In this document: positions 5,382 through 12,045 of the stretch, in pieces | How the letters are laid out: each line of letters begins with the position of its first letter | How positions within the stretch are numbered: the first letter of the stretch is position 1 | Source of the DNA: JANNRW01 sp031401815 | GTDB lineage: Bacteria; Desulfobacterota; Desulfuromonadia; Geobacterales; DSM-12255 | Assembly (NCBI GenBank): GCA_031401815.1 | Contig: JANNRW010000256.1 | Span: 1 to 12,045 of the forward strand | Length of the DNA: 12,045 nt | Reading direction: 5' to 3' | Notes under the pieces: model-generated | The model's input: the letters and a program-made list of their open reading frames with translations, nothing else | The model's database searches: none | What the model was told of the DNA's origin: nothing | Made by a program: the position numbers and the translations under genes

Positions 5382-5771
5382 ATGAAACTGATAGTCGCCG
5401 GAAGTAGAAGAATCACCGATTATAATGTTGTTAAAGAGGCTATTGATGGACTAGTAGCCCAAGGGATGGCAATAACTACCATAATCGAAGGGACTGCCCG
5501 AGGTGTTGACAGGCTGGCATCACGTTATGCACAGGAGCATGCCCTTGAGAACATCCGCGTTCCTGCCGAGTGGAAACTATATCAACGCGGCGCCGGCATT
5601 CAGCGCAACCGCAGAATGGCTGAAATGGGTGATGCTATGCTGGCGCTCTGGGACGGGAGGTCACGCGGGACTATGAACATGATCCAAATCGCCAAAAGTC
5701 TGGGGTTGCCGGTTACAGTGGTAAACGTTACTTCGACTGGCGACGGGGACATAATAAGGGAGGAAGGATGA
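5382..5771 (+). CDS. SLOG-family protein (DUF2493, YpsA-like)
   Basis: This 129-residue Rossmann-like protein belongs to the SLOG superfamily, which binds nucleotides or nucleotide derivatives and is repeatedly linked to anti-phage and conflict systems. Residues 1-10 (MKLIVAGSRR) give the first strand and glycine turn. EGTARGVDRLASRYA at 36-50 is the family's (E)GxARGxD motif. PAEWKLYQRGAGIQRNRRM at 61-79 and LALWDGRSRGTMNMI at 88-102 are the other conserved blocks, so the binding site looks intact. Length is normal for the stand-alone domain. I place the start at the ATG at 5382, which has AGGGGG four bases upstream; an upstream in-frame GTG falls inside the putative operator. The stop overlaps the next gene (ATGA). 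It could sense or process a nucleotide signal for the cassette; the substrate is unknown. Confidence 0.88.
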   Translation: MKLIVAGSRRITDYNVVKEAIDGLVAQGMAITTIIEGTARGVDRLASRYAQEHALENIRVPAEWKLYQRGAGIQRNRRMAEMGDAMLALWDGRSRGTMNMIQIAKSLGLPVTVVNVTSTGDGDIIREEG

Positions 5772-6277
5772 TATCCACAGTATTTTTTGCCCACGGAAAG
5801 GAGAGCGGTCCGCTGGGGGGCAAAATCATGGCGTTGGCCGATGTGGCAAAAAGTCGCGGTTATCGGGTGGAAACTCCTGACTACACTGATCTTGTTGATC
5901 CTGACAAACGGGTGGATCGTTTACTCAGTCTATGCATCGGTCATAAGGTGGATCTGCTGGTCGGTTCAAGTATGGGAGGGTACGTTTCCACGGTCGCGTC
6001 CATGAGGATCAAACCGCTGGGATTATTTCTCATGGCACCGGCGTTCTACATTCCAGGCTACGAAAAACAGGAACCTCACTCCTGCGCCGCAAAAACCACC
6101 ATAGTTCACGGCTGGAATGATGACCTGGTACCGGTGGGAAATTCAATAAGATTCGCAGCTGGATGTCGTGCAGACCTTCATATTGTAGACAGCGACCACA
6201 GGCTGAATGATCAGATCCCGATGTTGTGCCTGCTTTTTGCCAGTCTTTTGGACGATATTCTATCTCAGCCAGGATAA
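5768..6277 (+). CDS. Small alpha/beta hydrolase
   Basis: This 169-residue alpha/beta-hydrolase-fold protein is of the short, lidless type (YqiA/YcfP-like or dienelactone-hydrolase-like). FFAHGKESGP at 6-15 supplies the HG oxyanion turn. GSSMGG at 66-71 is the nucleophile elbow with Ser68. HGWNDDLVPV at 114-123 carries the acid, probably Asp118, and DSDHRL at 141-146 carries His144. A complete Ser-Asp-His triad implies an active esterase- or thioesterase-like enzyme; the substrate cannot be read from the sequence. There is no signal peptide, so it is cytoplasmic. It overlaps the SLOG gene by ATGA and has a very strong ribosome site (GGGAGGAAGG), so the two are made together. Such pairing with a SLOG protein suggests a joint role in a nucleotide-linked reaction, which is an inference. 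Confidence 0.85.
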   Translation: MISTVFFAHGKESGPLGGKIMALADVAKSRGYRVETPDYTDLVDPDKRVDRLLSLCIGHKVDLLVGSSMGGYVSTVASMRIKPLGLFLMAPAFYIPGYEKQEPHSCAAKTTIVHGWNDDLVPVGNSIRFAAGCRADLHIVDSDHRLNDQIPMLCLLFASLLDDILSQPG

Positions 6278-6361
6278 ATTTCCCGGAGATTTCATTTCGC
6301 ATTCCCAGGCCGGACTGATATAGTTCCACTAATTTCAATTAAGGAGCTGTAAATACTGCTA

Positions 6362-9109
6362 ATGCTCCACTTTCTCCTTACCCCTGACAAATCATCTTCA
6401 CTGGCTCTCAAGCGCTGCGTGGCTGAAAGTGGCGCACGCATGAACGTCGTTGTCGGCACCTGGCCGGAGCTGCTGAGTCTGGCAAAAAACTGCCATATTC
6501 TGCCGACAGGTGTTGGTGAGTGGCAGGCACAGCTGGCTGCTGCAGCAGTAATGGAAAAGAATGCCTTCTGGAGCGGCTCTCTGCATAATGTTGAGTCCGA
6601 GACTGAGAGCATAACGGCTATCGTCGGCCAAACGCTATCCGGATTGCTGGCGGCAGCAGGATCGAACGTCAGACTTGCTGACCTTGATATCTCCGGGTTA
6701 TCCCCACGGATACAAAAGCGCTTTAATGACTTGAGCGCTCTGCACAATGCCACGGGGAATATCCTGGCGCGCGATTTAATGCTGATACAGCAACTGCTGG
6801 AAGCGGGCGATGAACGCAGGCTGCGAGGTATCCGCGTCTACAACCTGGACGCGTGGCCGAAGCTCAATCCCTGGCAGCAGTCCCTTGTCGTGCATCTCAA
6901 TAACAAAACTGATTCTGTACCGGAACCTGCCTTATTGGAGCTTCTCGCTAAGGCGGTCGCCAGTCCGCTCGCTCCTTCCGGAACCGCCCTGCGCCACCTA
7001 CAGAGCAACCTGTTTGAAGCGACACCTGATAAGGCAATGCTCGACAACACCCTTCAATGGCTGGCGGTGCGGGATTATCTGCAGGAAGTTGAGGTTGCCG
7101 CTGGCATGATACAAAAGGCGCTGGCAGATGACTCTTCGCTTGCCTTTGCCGATATTGCATTGCTACTTCCCGGTGACGATCGTTACCTTGCTGCGGTGGA
7201 CACGGTGTTCAACCATGCGGGGATTCCGTTATCCGGTCTGGGGATTGAAACCATTGAGCGGGACCTGGGGGGCGAGGCGGTCCTTAATCTTCTGTTAAGC
7301 CTCCATAAACCGGCTCCGATCATTGCGCTGGCCTCCCTCCTCGTTTCGCCGCTGATGCCTTGGGACCGGGTCGAAGGTAACCGTCTGGCAGATGAGGTGA
7401 TGAACAACAGATTCAAGCTAAAGGCCCCCGATGGTTGCTCACTCACTGCTGCCAGAATGCTGGGTCTAATCCGTAAAGGCCCGACATCTGCGGCTGGGCT
7501 GCGTAATAAACTCCGGTTTTTTGCTTCGTTTCTCGCAAAGGATGAAACCCTGAAAACGTATAATGACCGTGCCCGTTCACTCTGTGATGATCTGGTTAAC
7601 TACCTTGACGGACAGAATGGAGAAATACCGTGGTCTGAACTCCACAAACGGGTCGTTATTCAGCCGCAACCGGTCAAATCCGCACCTGATCTCTTTCGGG
7701 AAGCGGTGGCAGTCTTTCATGAGGGAGCAGAACCGTGGCGCACTGTACGGCGGCTATTCGTGCTCGGTTGCAGCGAAGGGCATTACCCCTCTGAATCTCT
7801 TCGTTCAAAAGTATTTACCGATGCTGAATTGCTCGCCTTGCAAAACGCAACCGGCCTGCAAATTGAGACTTCTACAGACCGGAACAAGCAACAGAGGCGC
7901 CTGTTTCGACGGCAGATCAGCAGCGCAACTGACGAAATTACCTTCCTTGTGCCGCGTCGCGATCCATTCGGGAAATTGTTGCCACCTTCTGCCTCACTGA
8001 CCTTTGCAGCATCGCTATTTTCAAACATTGATGACGATGAAAAACTCGTTCTTGAACTTGATCGGGAAGATGATCGTGACAAAGTGCGCGGGCTGCCGCT
8101 TGCAAATGAGGAGCTGCCGGAAAGGACTGAACCCCCGGAAGTCACAGAGCTGAATCTTGGCTGCAATCTCCTTGAACTGGATAAGAAAGATGACGGTACA
8201 CTCAAACAGGAATCTCCAAGCCGCCTTGAAACGCTGATGATCTCACCTCTGGCCTGGCTGTTTGACAGGCTGGGCGTAGAAGAGCGCGAATGGCAGCCGG
8301 AAACCCTGGATGTTATGTCGAAAGGGACGCTTGCACATCATGTTTTCGAACATCTGTTTGAGCGAAATAAACCTCTTCCGTCAACTGCGCTTATCGAACA
8401 AAAGGTGCCTCTACTCCTTGATGAAGGGATTCAGAAAATTATGCCATTCCTTAAACGGGATGAATGGAAGGTTGAGCGCGAACATCTCAAGAAGGATATT
8501 CTTAAAGCGGCGCTGCATTGGGGAGAAATTCTACATGAAATAGGCGCAGAAGTGCTTGACACCGAAACATCGCTACAAGGAACTCTCGGAGATCTGCCTA
8601 TTCATGGCAATGCCGACCTGTTGCTTGAATTGCCTGGAGACAAGCTGTTGGTGGTTGATTACAAGAAGTCATCCAGTAAAGGGCGCAGAACCCGCATGAA
8701 ACAGGGGTATGATCATCAGGCGGAACTGTACCGGAAAATGATCAAGACCGGAGGGCTTGAATATCCGGATAAGGCTCCCGAAGGGTTGGCGGAAAAGCTT
8801 GCCTTTTACAAATACGCCGGTGAAATCGGGACGCTTTACTACCTGATGAACGATCAGACAGCACTTACGGACACAAACGGCTGGATTTCAAAAAGTACCG
8901 GTGAAGAGGTAGACGCGGATACTTCAGTTGCCGCCATGAACCTCATCAATGACCGTATCAGAGAGTTAAAGCGCGGCAGGGTGGATTTGCAGCTGATGGA
9001 GAGCGAGAAGGTTTTGAAAGACAAGCTGGGATTGGGGACGTATGCCCTGGACAGTAGTCCGTTGGTGCGGATGTATAGCAAGTATGAATCAGTAAGTCAG
9101 CAAGAGTGA
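6362..9109 (+). CDS. AddB-like PD-(D/E)XK nuclease of a helicase-nuclease pair
   Basis: This 915-residue protein resembles the AddB/RexB subunit of AddAB-type DNA-end-processing complexes. The N-terminal two thirds form a degenerate helicase-like region without a Walker A motif; VLGCSEGHYP (468-476) is the usual VxGxxEGxFP block. The C-terminal nuclease is complete: GTLAHHVFEHLFE at 655-667, GNAD with Asp752, VVDYKKS with Asp766 and Lys768, and QAELY at 786-790. Unlike classical AddB, the position before the nuclease reads SRLETLMISP with Ser628 in place of the first iron-sulphur Cys, and no cysteines follow the nuclease motifs, so a [4Fe-4S] cluster is not expected. The ATG at 6362 is 15 bases from AAGGAG (6341-6346); an in-frame CTG at 6356 fits that site better. 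The helicase partner is at 10072. It may defend against foreign DNA rather than serve housekeeping repair. Confidence 0.85.
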   Translation: MLHFLLTPDKSSSLALKRCVAESGARMNVVVGTWPELLSLAKNCHILPTGVGEWQAQLAAAAVMEKNAFWSGSLHNVESETESITAIVGQTLSGLLAAAGSNVRLADLDISGLSPRIQKRFNDLSALHNATGNILARDLMLIQQLLEAGDERRLRGIRVYNLDAWPKLNPWQQSLVVHLNNKTDSVPEPALLELLAKAVASPLAPSGTALRHLQSNLFEATPDKAMLDNTLQWLAVRDYLQEVEVAAGMIQKALADDSSLAFADIALLLPGDDRYLAAVDTVFNHAGIPLSGLGIETIERDLGGEAVLNLLLSLHKPAPIIALASLLVSPLMPWDRVEGNRLADEVMNNRFKLKAPDGCSLTAARMLGLIRKGPTSAAGLRNKLRFFASFLAKDETLKTYNDRARSLCDDLVNYLDGQNGEIPWSELHKRVVIQPQPVKSAPDLFREAVAVFHEGAEPWRTVRRLFVLGCSEGHYPSESLRSKVFTDAELLALQNATGLQIETSTDRNKQQRRLFRRQISSATDEITFLVPRRDPFGKLLPPSASLTFAASLFSNIDDDEKLVLELDREDDRDKVRGLPLANEELPERTEPPEVTELNLGCNLLELDKKDDGTLKQESPSRLETLMISPLAWLFDRLGVEEREWQPETLDVMSKGTLAHHVFEHLFERNKPLPSTALIEQKVPLLLDEGIQKIMPFLKRDEWKVEREHLKKDILKAALHWGEILHEIGAEVLDTETSLQGTLGDLPIHGNADLLLELPGDKLLVVDYKKSSSKGRRTRMKQGYDHQAELYRKMIKTGGLEYPDKAPEGLAEKLAFYKYAGEIGTLYYLMNDQTALTDTNGWISKSTGEEVDADTSVAAMNLINDRIRELKRGRVDLQLMESEKVLKDKLGLGTYALDSSPLVRMYSKYESVSQQE

Positions 9110-9146
9110 CAATATGGTTGTGTGGCAATCGCCAAGGAGGAAGTGA

Positions 9147-9362
9147 ATGCAAAAGATACTTTAGATTGATATGAACAATGGCCTGGTTGATTTCCCATCG
9201 GGAATAGCCCGTCTGGAAAATCATCTGAAATCCGAATATGAAGGCAGGTTTGACAATGTGCCAGGATTATTTGCCCTGATGTGTCCGTTAATTGGGGCTC
9301 TTAAGGTATATGAAATTTTGGCCGGGGAATATGACCCCTTCATACTGTCACAAGTGAAGTGA
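9147..9362 (+). pseudogene. Broken 5'-nucleotidase (NT5C-like HAD hydrolase), N-terminal part
   Basis: From the ATG at 9147, preceded by an ideal AAGGAGG, the frame reads MQKIL, then TAG at 9162-9164, then IDMNNGLVDFPSGIARL and later RFDNVPGLFALMCPLIGAL and ILAGEYDPFILS before TAA-type termination at 9362. This follows the N-terminus of 5'(3')-deoxyribonucleotidase-family proteins (kILyIDMDxVLVDF, then the PGIFxLMxPxxGA and yILSTAPW blocks). Three faults are visible: the amber codon where Tyr or Phe is usual, loss of the second Asp of the catalytic DxD motif (DMN), and truncation at the ILSTAPW block, with the remaining half of the enzyme absent. A 63-residue product could start at the internal ATG 9171 but would lack catalysis. 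It probably dephosphorylated nucleotides before decay. Confidence 0.75.
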
Positions 9363-9394
9363 CGATAAATATTTGTTCCTAATAGGAGGCAATT

Positions 9395-9994
9395 TTGAAA
9401 GAAGATATACTTGAGCAACTTGTATGCGATTACTTCGAAACGAAAGGATACTTTACCCAATGTAATGTGAAGTTCAAGCCTGTTGCAAGTGATGAAGGTT
9501 ACGAACCAAAACAGCATGGTGTTCATAGTGATATTGATGTTCTTGGGTATAATCCGAAACTAAATGGTAAGGACCGTGTTATTGCAGTTAGCTGTAAGTC
9601 TTGGCAAGAAGGGTTTTCTCCTGATTGGGTAATAAATGCCATTTCCAAAAAGAGTAACCTTGGTGGTCGAGAGGTCTGGCGTTCTTTTAGGGAACTCGTA
9701 GATATAAAATGGTCTAGGGCGTTTAGAAAAGTTGTTAGGGATCAGACTGGAGTCGACGAGTTTGTTTATTATACTGCCGTTACTAAACTTGATAAAAACG
9801 CAAACAAAAAAGCATGGGAAGAAAATCCTGATTTCAAGAGTATGCTTCCTGGATGCGATATAAAACTAATCACCTTGCCTGAAATGGTGAAGTCGATTTC
9901 AGATAAAATGACAAAGACAGTCGCGAATTCGGATCTTGGCCGGACCATCCAACTATTGAAGGCTGCAGGAATGCTGAACGATAGTATCAGATAA
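9395..9994 (+). CDS. Stand-alone PD-(D/E)XK-like (Mrr-type) nuclease
   Basis: This 199-residue protein has the pattern of a minimal restriction-endonuclease-like fold. An N-terminal helix (KEDILEQLVCDYFETKGYF, Glu7) comes first, then HSDIDVLGYNP with Asp46 and Asp48, then a strand RVIAVSCKSW (61-70) whose Lys68 would be catalytic. The usual acid two residues before the Lys is Ser66, giving S-C-K, comparable to the Q-C-K of Mrr-type enzymes. The C-terminal third is helical, with no recognisable recognition domain. I take the TTG at 9395 as the start because AGGAGG (9384-9389) is five bases upstream; the next ATG would remove most of the fold. By eye it is A+T-richer and uses more A/T-ending codons than the flanking genes, suggesting separate acquisition. 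It sits between the AddB-like and helicase genes and may be cargo or an added effector. Confidence 0.72.
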   Translation: MKEDILEQLVCDYFETKGYFTQCNVKFKPVASDEGYEPKQHGVHSDIDVLGYNPKLNGKDRVIAVSCKSWQEGFSPDWVINAISKKSNLGGREVWRSFRELVDIKWSRAFRKVVRDQTGVDEFVYYTAVTKLDKNANKKAWEENPDFKSMLPGCDIKLITLPEMVKSISDKMTKTVANSDLGRTIQLLKAAGMLNDSIR

Positions 9995-10071
9995 TATAGC
10001 TCAACTTAATTTTGCTAAAGGTTGTGTAAAGTGTTAGCTAAATCATTATGGTTTGACGGAACAGAATCAAT

Positions 10072-12045
10072 ATGCCTAATCAACACCTCACCATAGTCCC
10101 CGCCGGTGCCGGATCCGGCAAGACCCACCGCATTCAGGAAGAGCTTGCCAAGAGGATCAAGGCAGGCCTTGATCCCGAGAAGATTATTGCCGTTACCTTT
10201 ACCGAAGCGGCAGCGGCGGAGTTGCGTGGTCGTATTCGTGCGGCGCTGGTGAAGGATGGAATGCTTGATGAGGCGCTCCGTCTTGATCAAGCGTACATAT
10301 CTACCATCCACGGTTTCGGTCTCCGCCTGATTACCGAGTTTGCCTTTGATGGCTGCATATCCCCTGCCCCACGTCTCCTGAATGATGACGAACAGGCTGT
10401 TCTTGTCAGCCAGTCTCTTGCTCGCTCGGAAGCTGCCTTTGAGATGATGCAGAAGCTCAGCCGCTATGGCTATGCAGCGGATTTTAATAATGACAAAAGC
10501 ATTGAACAGGTCTTCCGTGAAGCTATTGTGCAATTTCTCTCAACGCTGCGTTCCATAGGCCGAAATACTGACAAAGACATCCCCGGTTCGGAAGTTATGC
10601 AGACGATTACCGCTCTTTACGGTGAAACCCGGTTGGCGGTGCACCTGAAGGAGCGTTTACTGAACGCGGTGAAACTGCTTTTGGGGGAGTTCCCTGACGG
10701 CATTACTCACCTGAGTAACGTGACGGAAAACGGCAAGGATGCCCTGAATAAGGAATTCTCTGCCCTGAAAAGGGGAGAAAAAGGCGCTCCACTTGATGCC
10801 GACTGGAAACTCTGGAAGCAGCTCGGCAATCTTAAAACCTACAAGAATCCTGCAAAATACTTTCCTGACGGTTATCAGGAGTTAGCTGAAGAGGTAATCG
10901 CCGCCGCACAGCAGCTGCCACTCCATCCCGGACCGCTGAAGGATGCTCTGGAACATGCCGGGTTGTTGCTTCAGGCAGCAGGTGAATGTCTTTCAGGCTA
11001 TGCACATGATAAGAATGAACGGAGCCTTCTGGATTTTACCGATATGGTCGCCGGCGCCCGTACGCTATTGTGTGAAAATGACGAAGTTCTGGAGTGCCTG
11101 AAAGAGCGTGTGGACTGTCTGGTTATTGACGAGTTCCAGGACACCAATCCGCTCCAGTTTTCGTTGCTCTGGGCACTGACCCGCAAAGGTGTTCCGACTA
11201 TAGTCGTCGGCGATTTGAAGCAGGCGATCATGGGGTTTCAGGGGGCCGATGCCCGGCTACTCAAAGAGCTTTGCAAGCAATATCCCGATGATGCCAAGCC
11301 TTTGCCGGGTAACTGGCGGACGACGGCGCGGCTCATGGACTGGGTCAACCAGGTTGGTGGTGGTCTTTTCGGCAGCGACTATGACAAATTGGAATCAAAA
11401 GCCGAATTTACCAGCAGGCTTACAACCCAGCTGGAGCTTGTCGAAGCGGAAAAGAGTCTTGCAAACCCTTTGTGGGCATCCTATCTGGTTAATCGCCTGC
11501 ATACGATGCTGACAGACGAAACCCAGATTGTTTTTGATAAGAGAACCAGTCAGTATCGCCGCCTCAAGGGGGGAGACATTGCGATTCTCTGCCCGACGAG
11601 AAGCCGAATGACGGCATATGCCGATGCGCTCCGCATGGCGGGGATTCGGTGCCGGATGCAGCAGAACGGCTGGTATTCATCCCGCATCGTCCAACTGGCC
11701 AGCTATGCCCTTGAATATGTTGCCGACCCAGGTGATCTCCACGCCAAATTGTACCTTGCTATAACCGAGTTGGGAAATCAGCCCATCGAATCCGCTTTAA
11801 AGATACTGGTTAATAAAGGTGATATTGGCGATCCCGACTTGCATGGGAAGCTTGAAGCGGTAGCAGCCGAAACCAGTGCGCTGGAGGTTGAACAAGTTCT
11901 GATCGAAATCATCAATTCTCTGGACTTGTACGACCGCATCTCAACCTGGGAGGAAGCTCCACAGGCGAGGGCCAATCTGTTGCGGCTTCAGGAAGAGTGC
12001 CGCGAGTTCAGTAAGGCCAACCGCGAGACCATGGCCTGCGGCGGG
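10072..12045 (+). CDS. UvrD/AddA-like superfamily 1 helicase (partial, runs off window)
   Basis: An open frame of 658 codons continues past the window end. It encodes the motor of a UvrD/AddA-type helicase: Walker A AGAGSGKT at 11-18, motif Ia TFTEAAAAELRGRI at 42-55, STIHGFGLRLI at 77-87, and LLDFTDMV ahead of Walker B VIDEFQDTNPLQ (Asp353, Glu354). Motif III follows as VVGDLKQAIMGFQGAD (378-393), and NWRTTARLMDWVN begins at 414. All ATPase residues look intact. Classical AddA is about 1,200 residues and ends in a PD-(D/E)XK nuclease; whether this one does cannot be seen. The ATG at 10072 has only a weak ACGGAA site upstream, and the nearest earlier in-frame ATG is followed by a stop. It would pair with the AddB-like protein to unwind and degrade DNA ends. 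It lies 962 bases from that gene rather than directly behind it. Confidence 0.9.
   Translation, partial: MPNQHLTIVPAGAGSGKTHRIQEELAKRIKAGLDPEKIIAVTFTEAAAAELRGRIRAALVKDGMLDEALRLDQAYISTIHGFGLRLITEFAFDGCISPAPRLLNDDEQAVLVSQSLARSEAAFEMMQKLSRYGYAADFNNDKSIEQVFREAIVQFLSTLRSIGRNTDKDIPGSEVMQTITALYGETRLAVHLKERLLNAVKLLLGEFPDGITHLSNVTENGKDALNKEFSALKRGEKGAPLDADWKLWKQLGNLKTYKNPAKYFPDGYQELAEEVIAAAQQLPLHPGPLKDALEHAGLLLQAAGECLSGYAHDKNERSLLDFTDMVAGARTLLCENDEVLECLKERVDCLVIDEFQDTNPLQFSLLWALTRKGVPTIVVGDLKQAIMGFQGADARLLKELCKQYPDDAKPLPGNWRTTARLMDWVNQVGGGLFGSDYDKLESKAEFTSRLTTQLELVEAEKSLANPLWASYLVNRLHTMLTDETQIVFDKRTSQYRRLKGGDIAILCPTRSRMTAYADALRMAGIRCRMQQNGWYSSRIVQLASYALEYVADPGDLHAKLYLAITELGNQPIESALKILVNKGDIGDPDLHGKLEAVAAETSALEVEQVLIEIINSLDLYDRISTWEEAPQARANLLRLQEECREFSKANRETMACGG

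Larger units (their letters stand above)
9116..10027 (+). repeat. 8-bp direct repeat bounding the insert between nuclease and helicase genes
   Basis: GGTTGTGT occurs at 9116-9123, seven bases after the AddB-like stop, and at 10020-10027, 45 bases before the helicase ATG. Between them lie the broken nucleotidase and the stand-alone nuclease gene. The spacing suggests an insertion or deletion scar in an originally compact addB-addA operon. Eight bases can recur by chance, and I see no terminal inverted repeats or transposase. Confidence 0.3.

Noticed and set aside
7563..8205. Long alternative frames on both strands inside the AddB-like gene
   Set aside because: They are shadows of the AddB-like frame, which carries the conserved helicase-like block and the nuclease motifs; the alternatives show low-complexity Ser/Arg composition.
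9118..9136. TGTGGCA near 9121 as a third WYL operator
   Set aside because: Only one half-site matches; seven bases further on there is no complementary arm, and the local GGC-AATC-GCC symmetry is different.
10015..10533. 172-residue - strand frame
   Set aside because: It is antisense to the UvrD/AddA-like helicase, whose Walker A and motif Ia lie in this very stretch.

Overview
This window looks like a bacterial chromosomal defence/accessory island. Moderate base composition, Shine-Dalgarno-type ribosome sites and the gene families suggest a proteobacterium, possibly of the Geobacter/Desulfuromonas type. That placement is a guess; no rRNA or other marker gene is present.

Left edge (1-437): a compound tandem repeat, then two abutting gene fragments. 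One is the N-terminus of a PIN-domain toxin. The other is the 3' tail of an AddB-like nuclease gene, closely related to the tail of the intact copy 8.7 kb to the right. Next (438-2524) come two toxin-antitoxin modules in convergent orientation: an AbiE type IV pair on the + strand with toxin before antitoxin, and a higBA pair on the - strand with a near-consensus promoter and an apparently leaderless toxin mRNA.

Centre (2680-6277): a WYL-domain regulator on the - strand faces a + strand run of four small proteins I cannot assign. A SLOG-family protein (DUF2493/YpsA-like) and an alpha/beta hydrolase follow, overlapping by ATGA. A 19-bp imperfect palindrome occurs twice with one mismatch: once between the WYL gene and the first unknown gene, and once just upstream of the SLOG gene. 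It is the best candidate for the WYL operator and ties both gene sets to one regulator.

Right (6362-12045): a 915-residue AddB-like protein with an intact PD-(D/E)XK nuclease domain but without the iron-sulphur cysteines, then a UvrD/AddA-like helicase that runs off the window end. Between them lie a degenerate 5'-nucleotidase (HAD) fragment with an in-frame amber codon and a stand-alone PD-(D/E)XK-like nuclease gene that looks A+T-richer than its neighbours.

My reading is that WYL regulator + four unknown small proteins + SLOG protein + hydrolase + AddAB-like helicase-nuclease form one WYL-controlled anti-invader cassette that I do not recognise as a named system. The operator sharing and gene order are visible in the sequence; the defence role is inferred.
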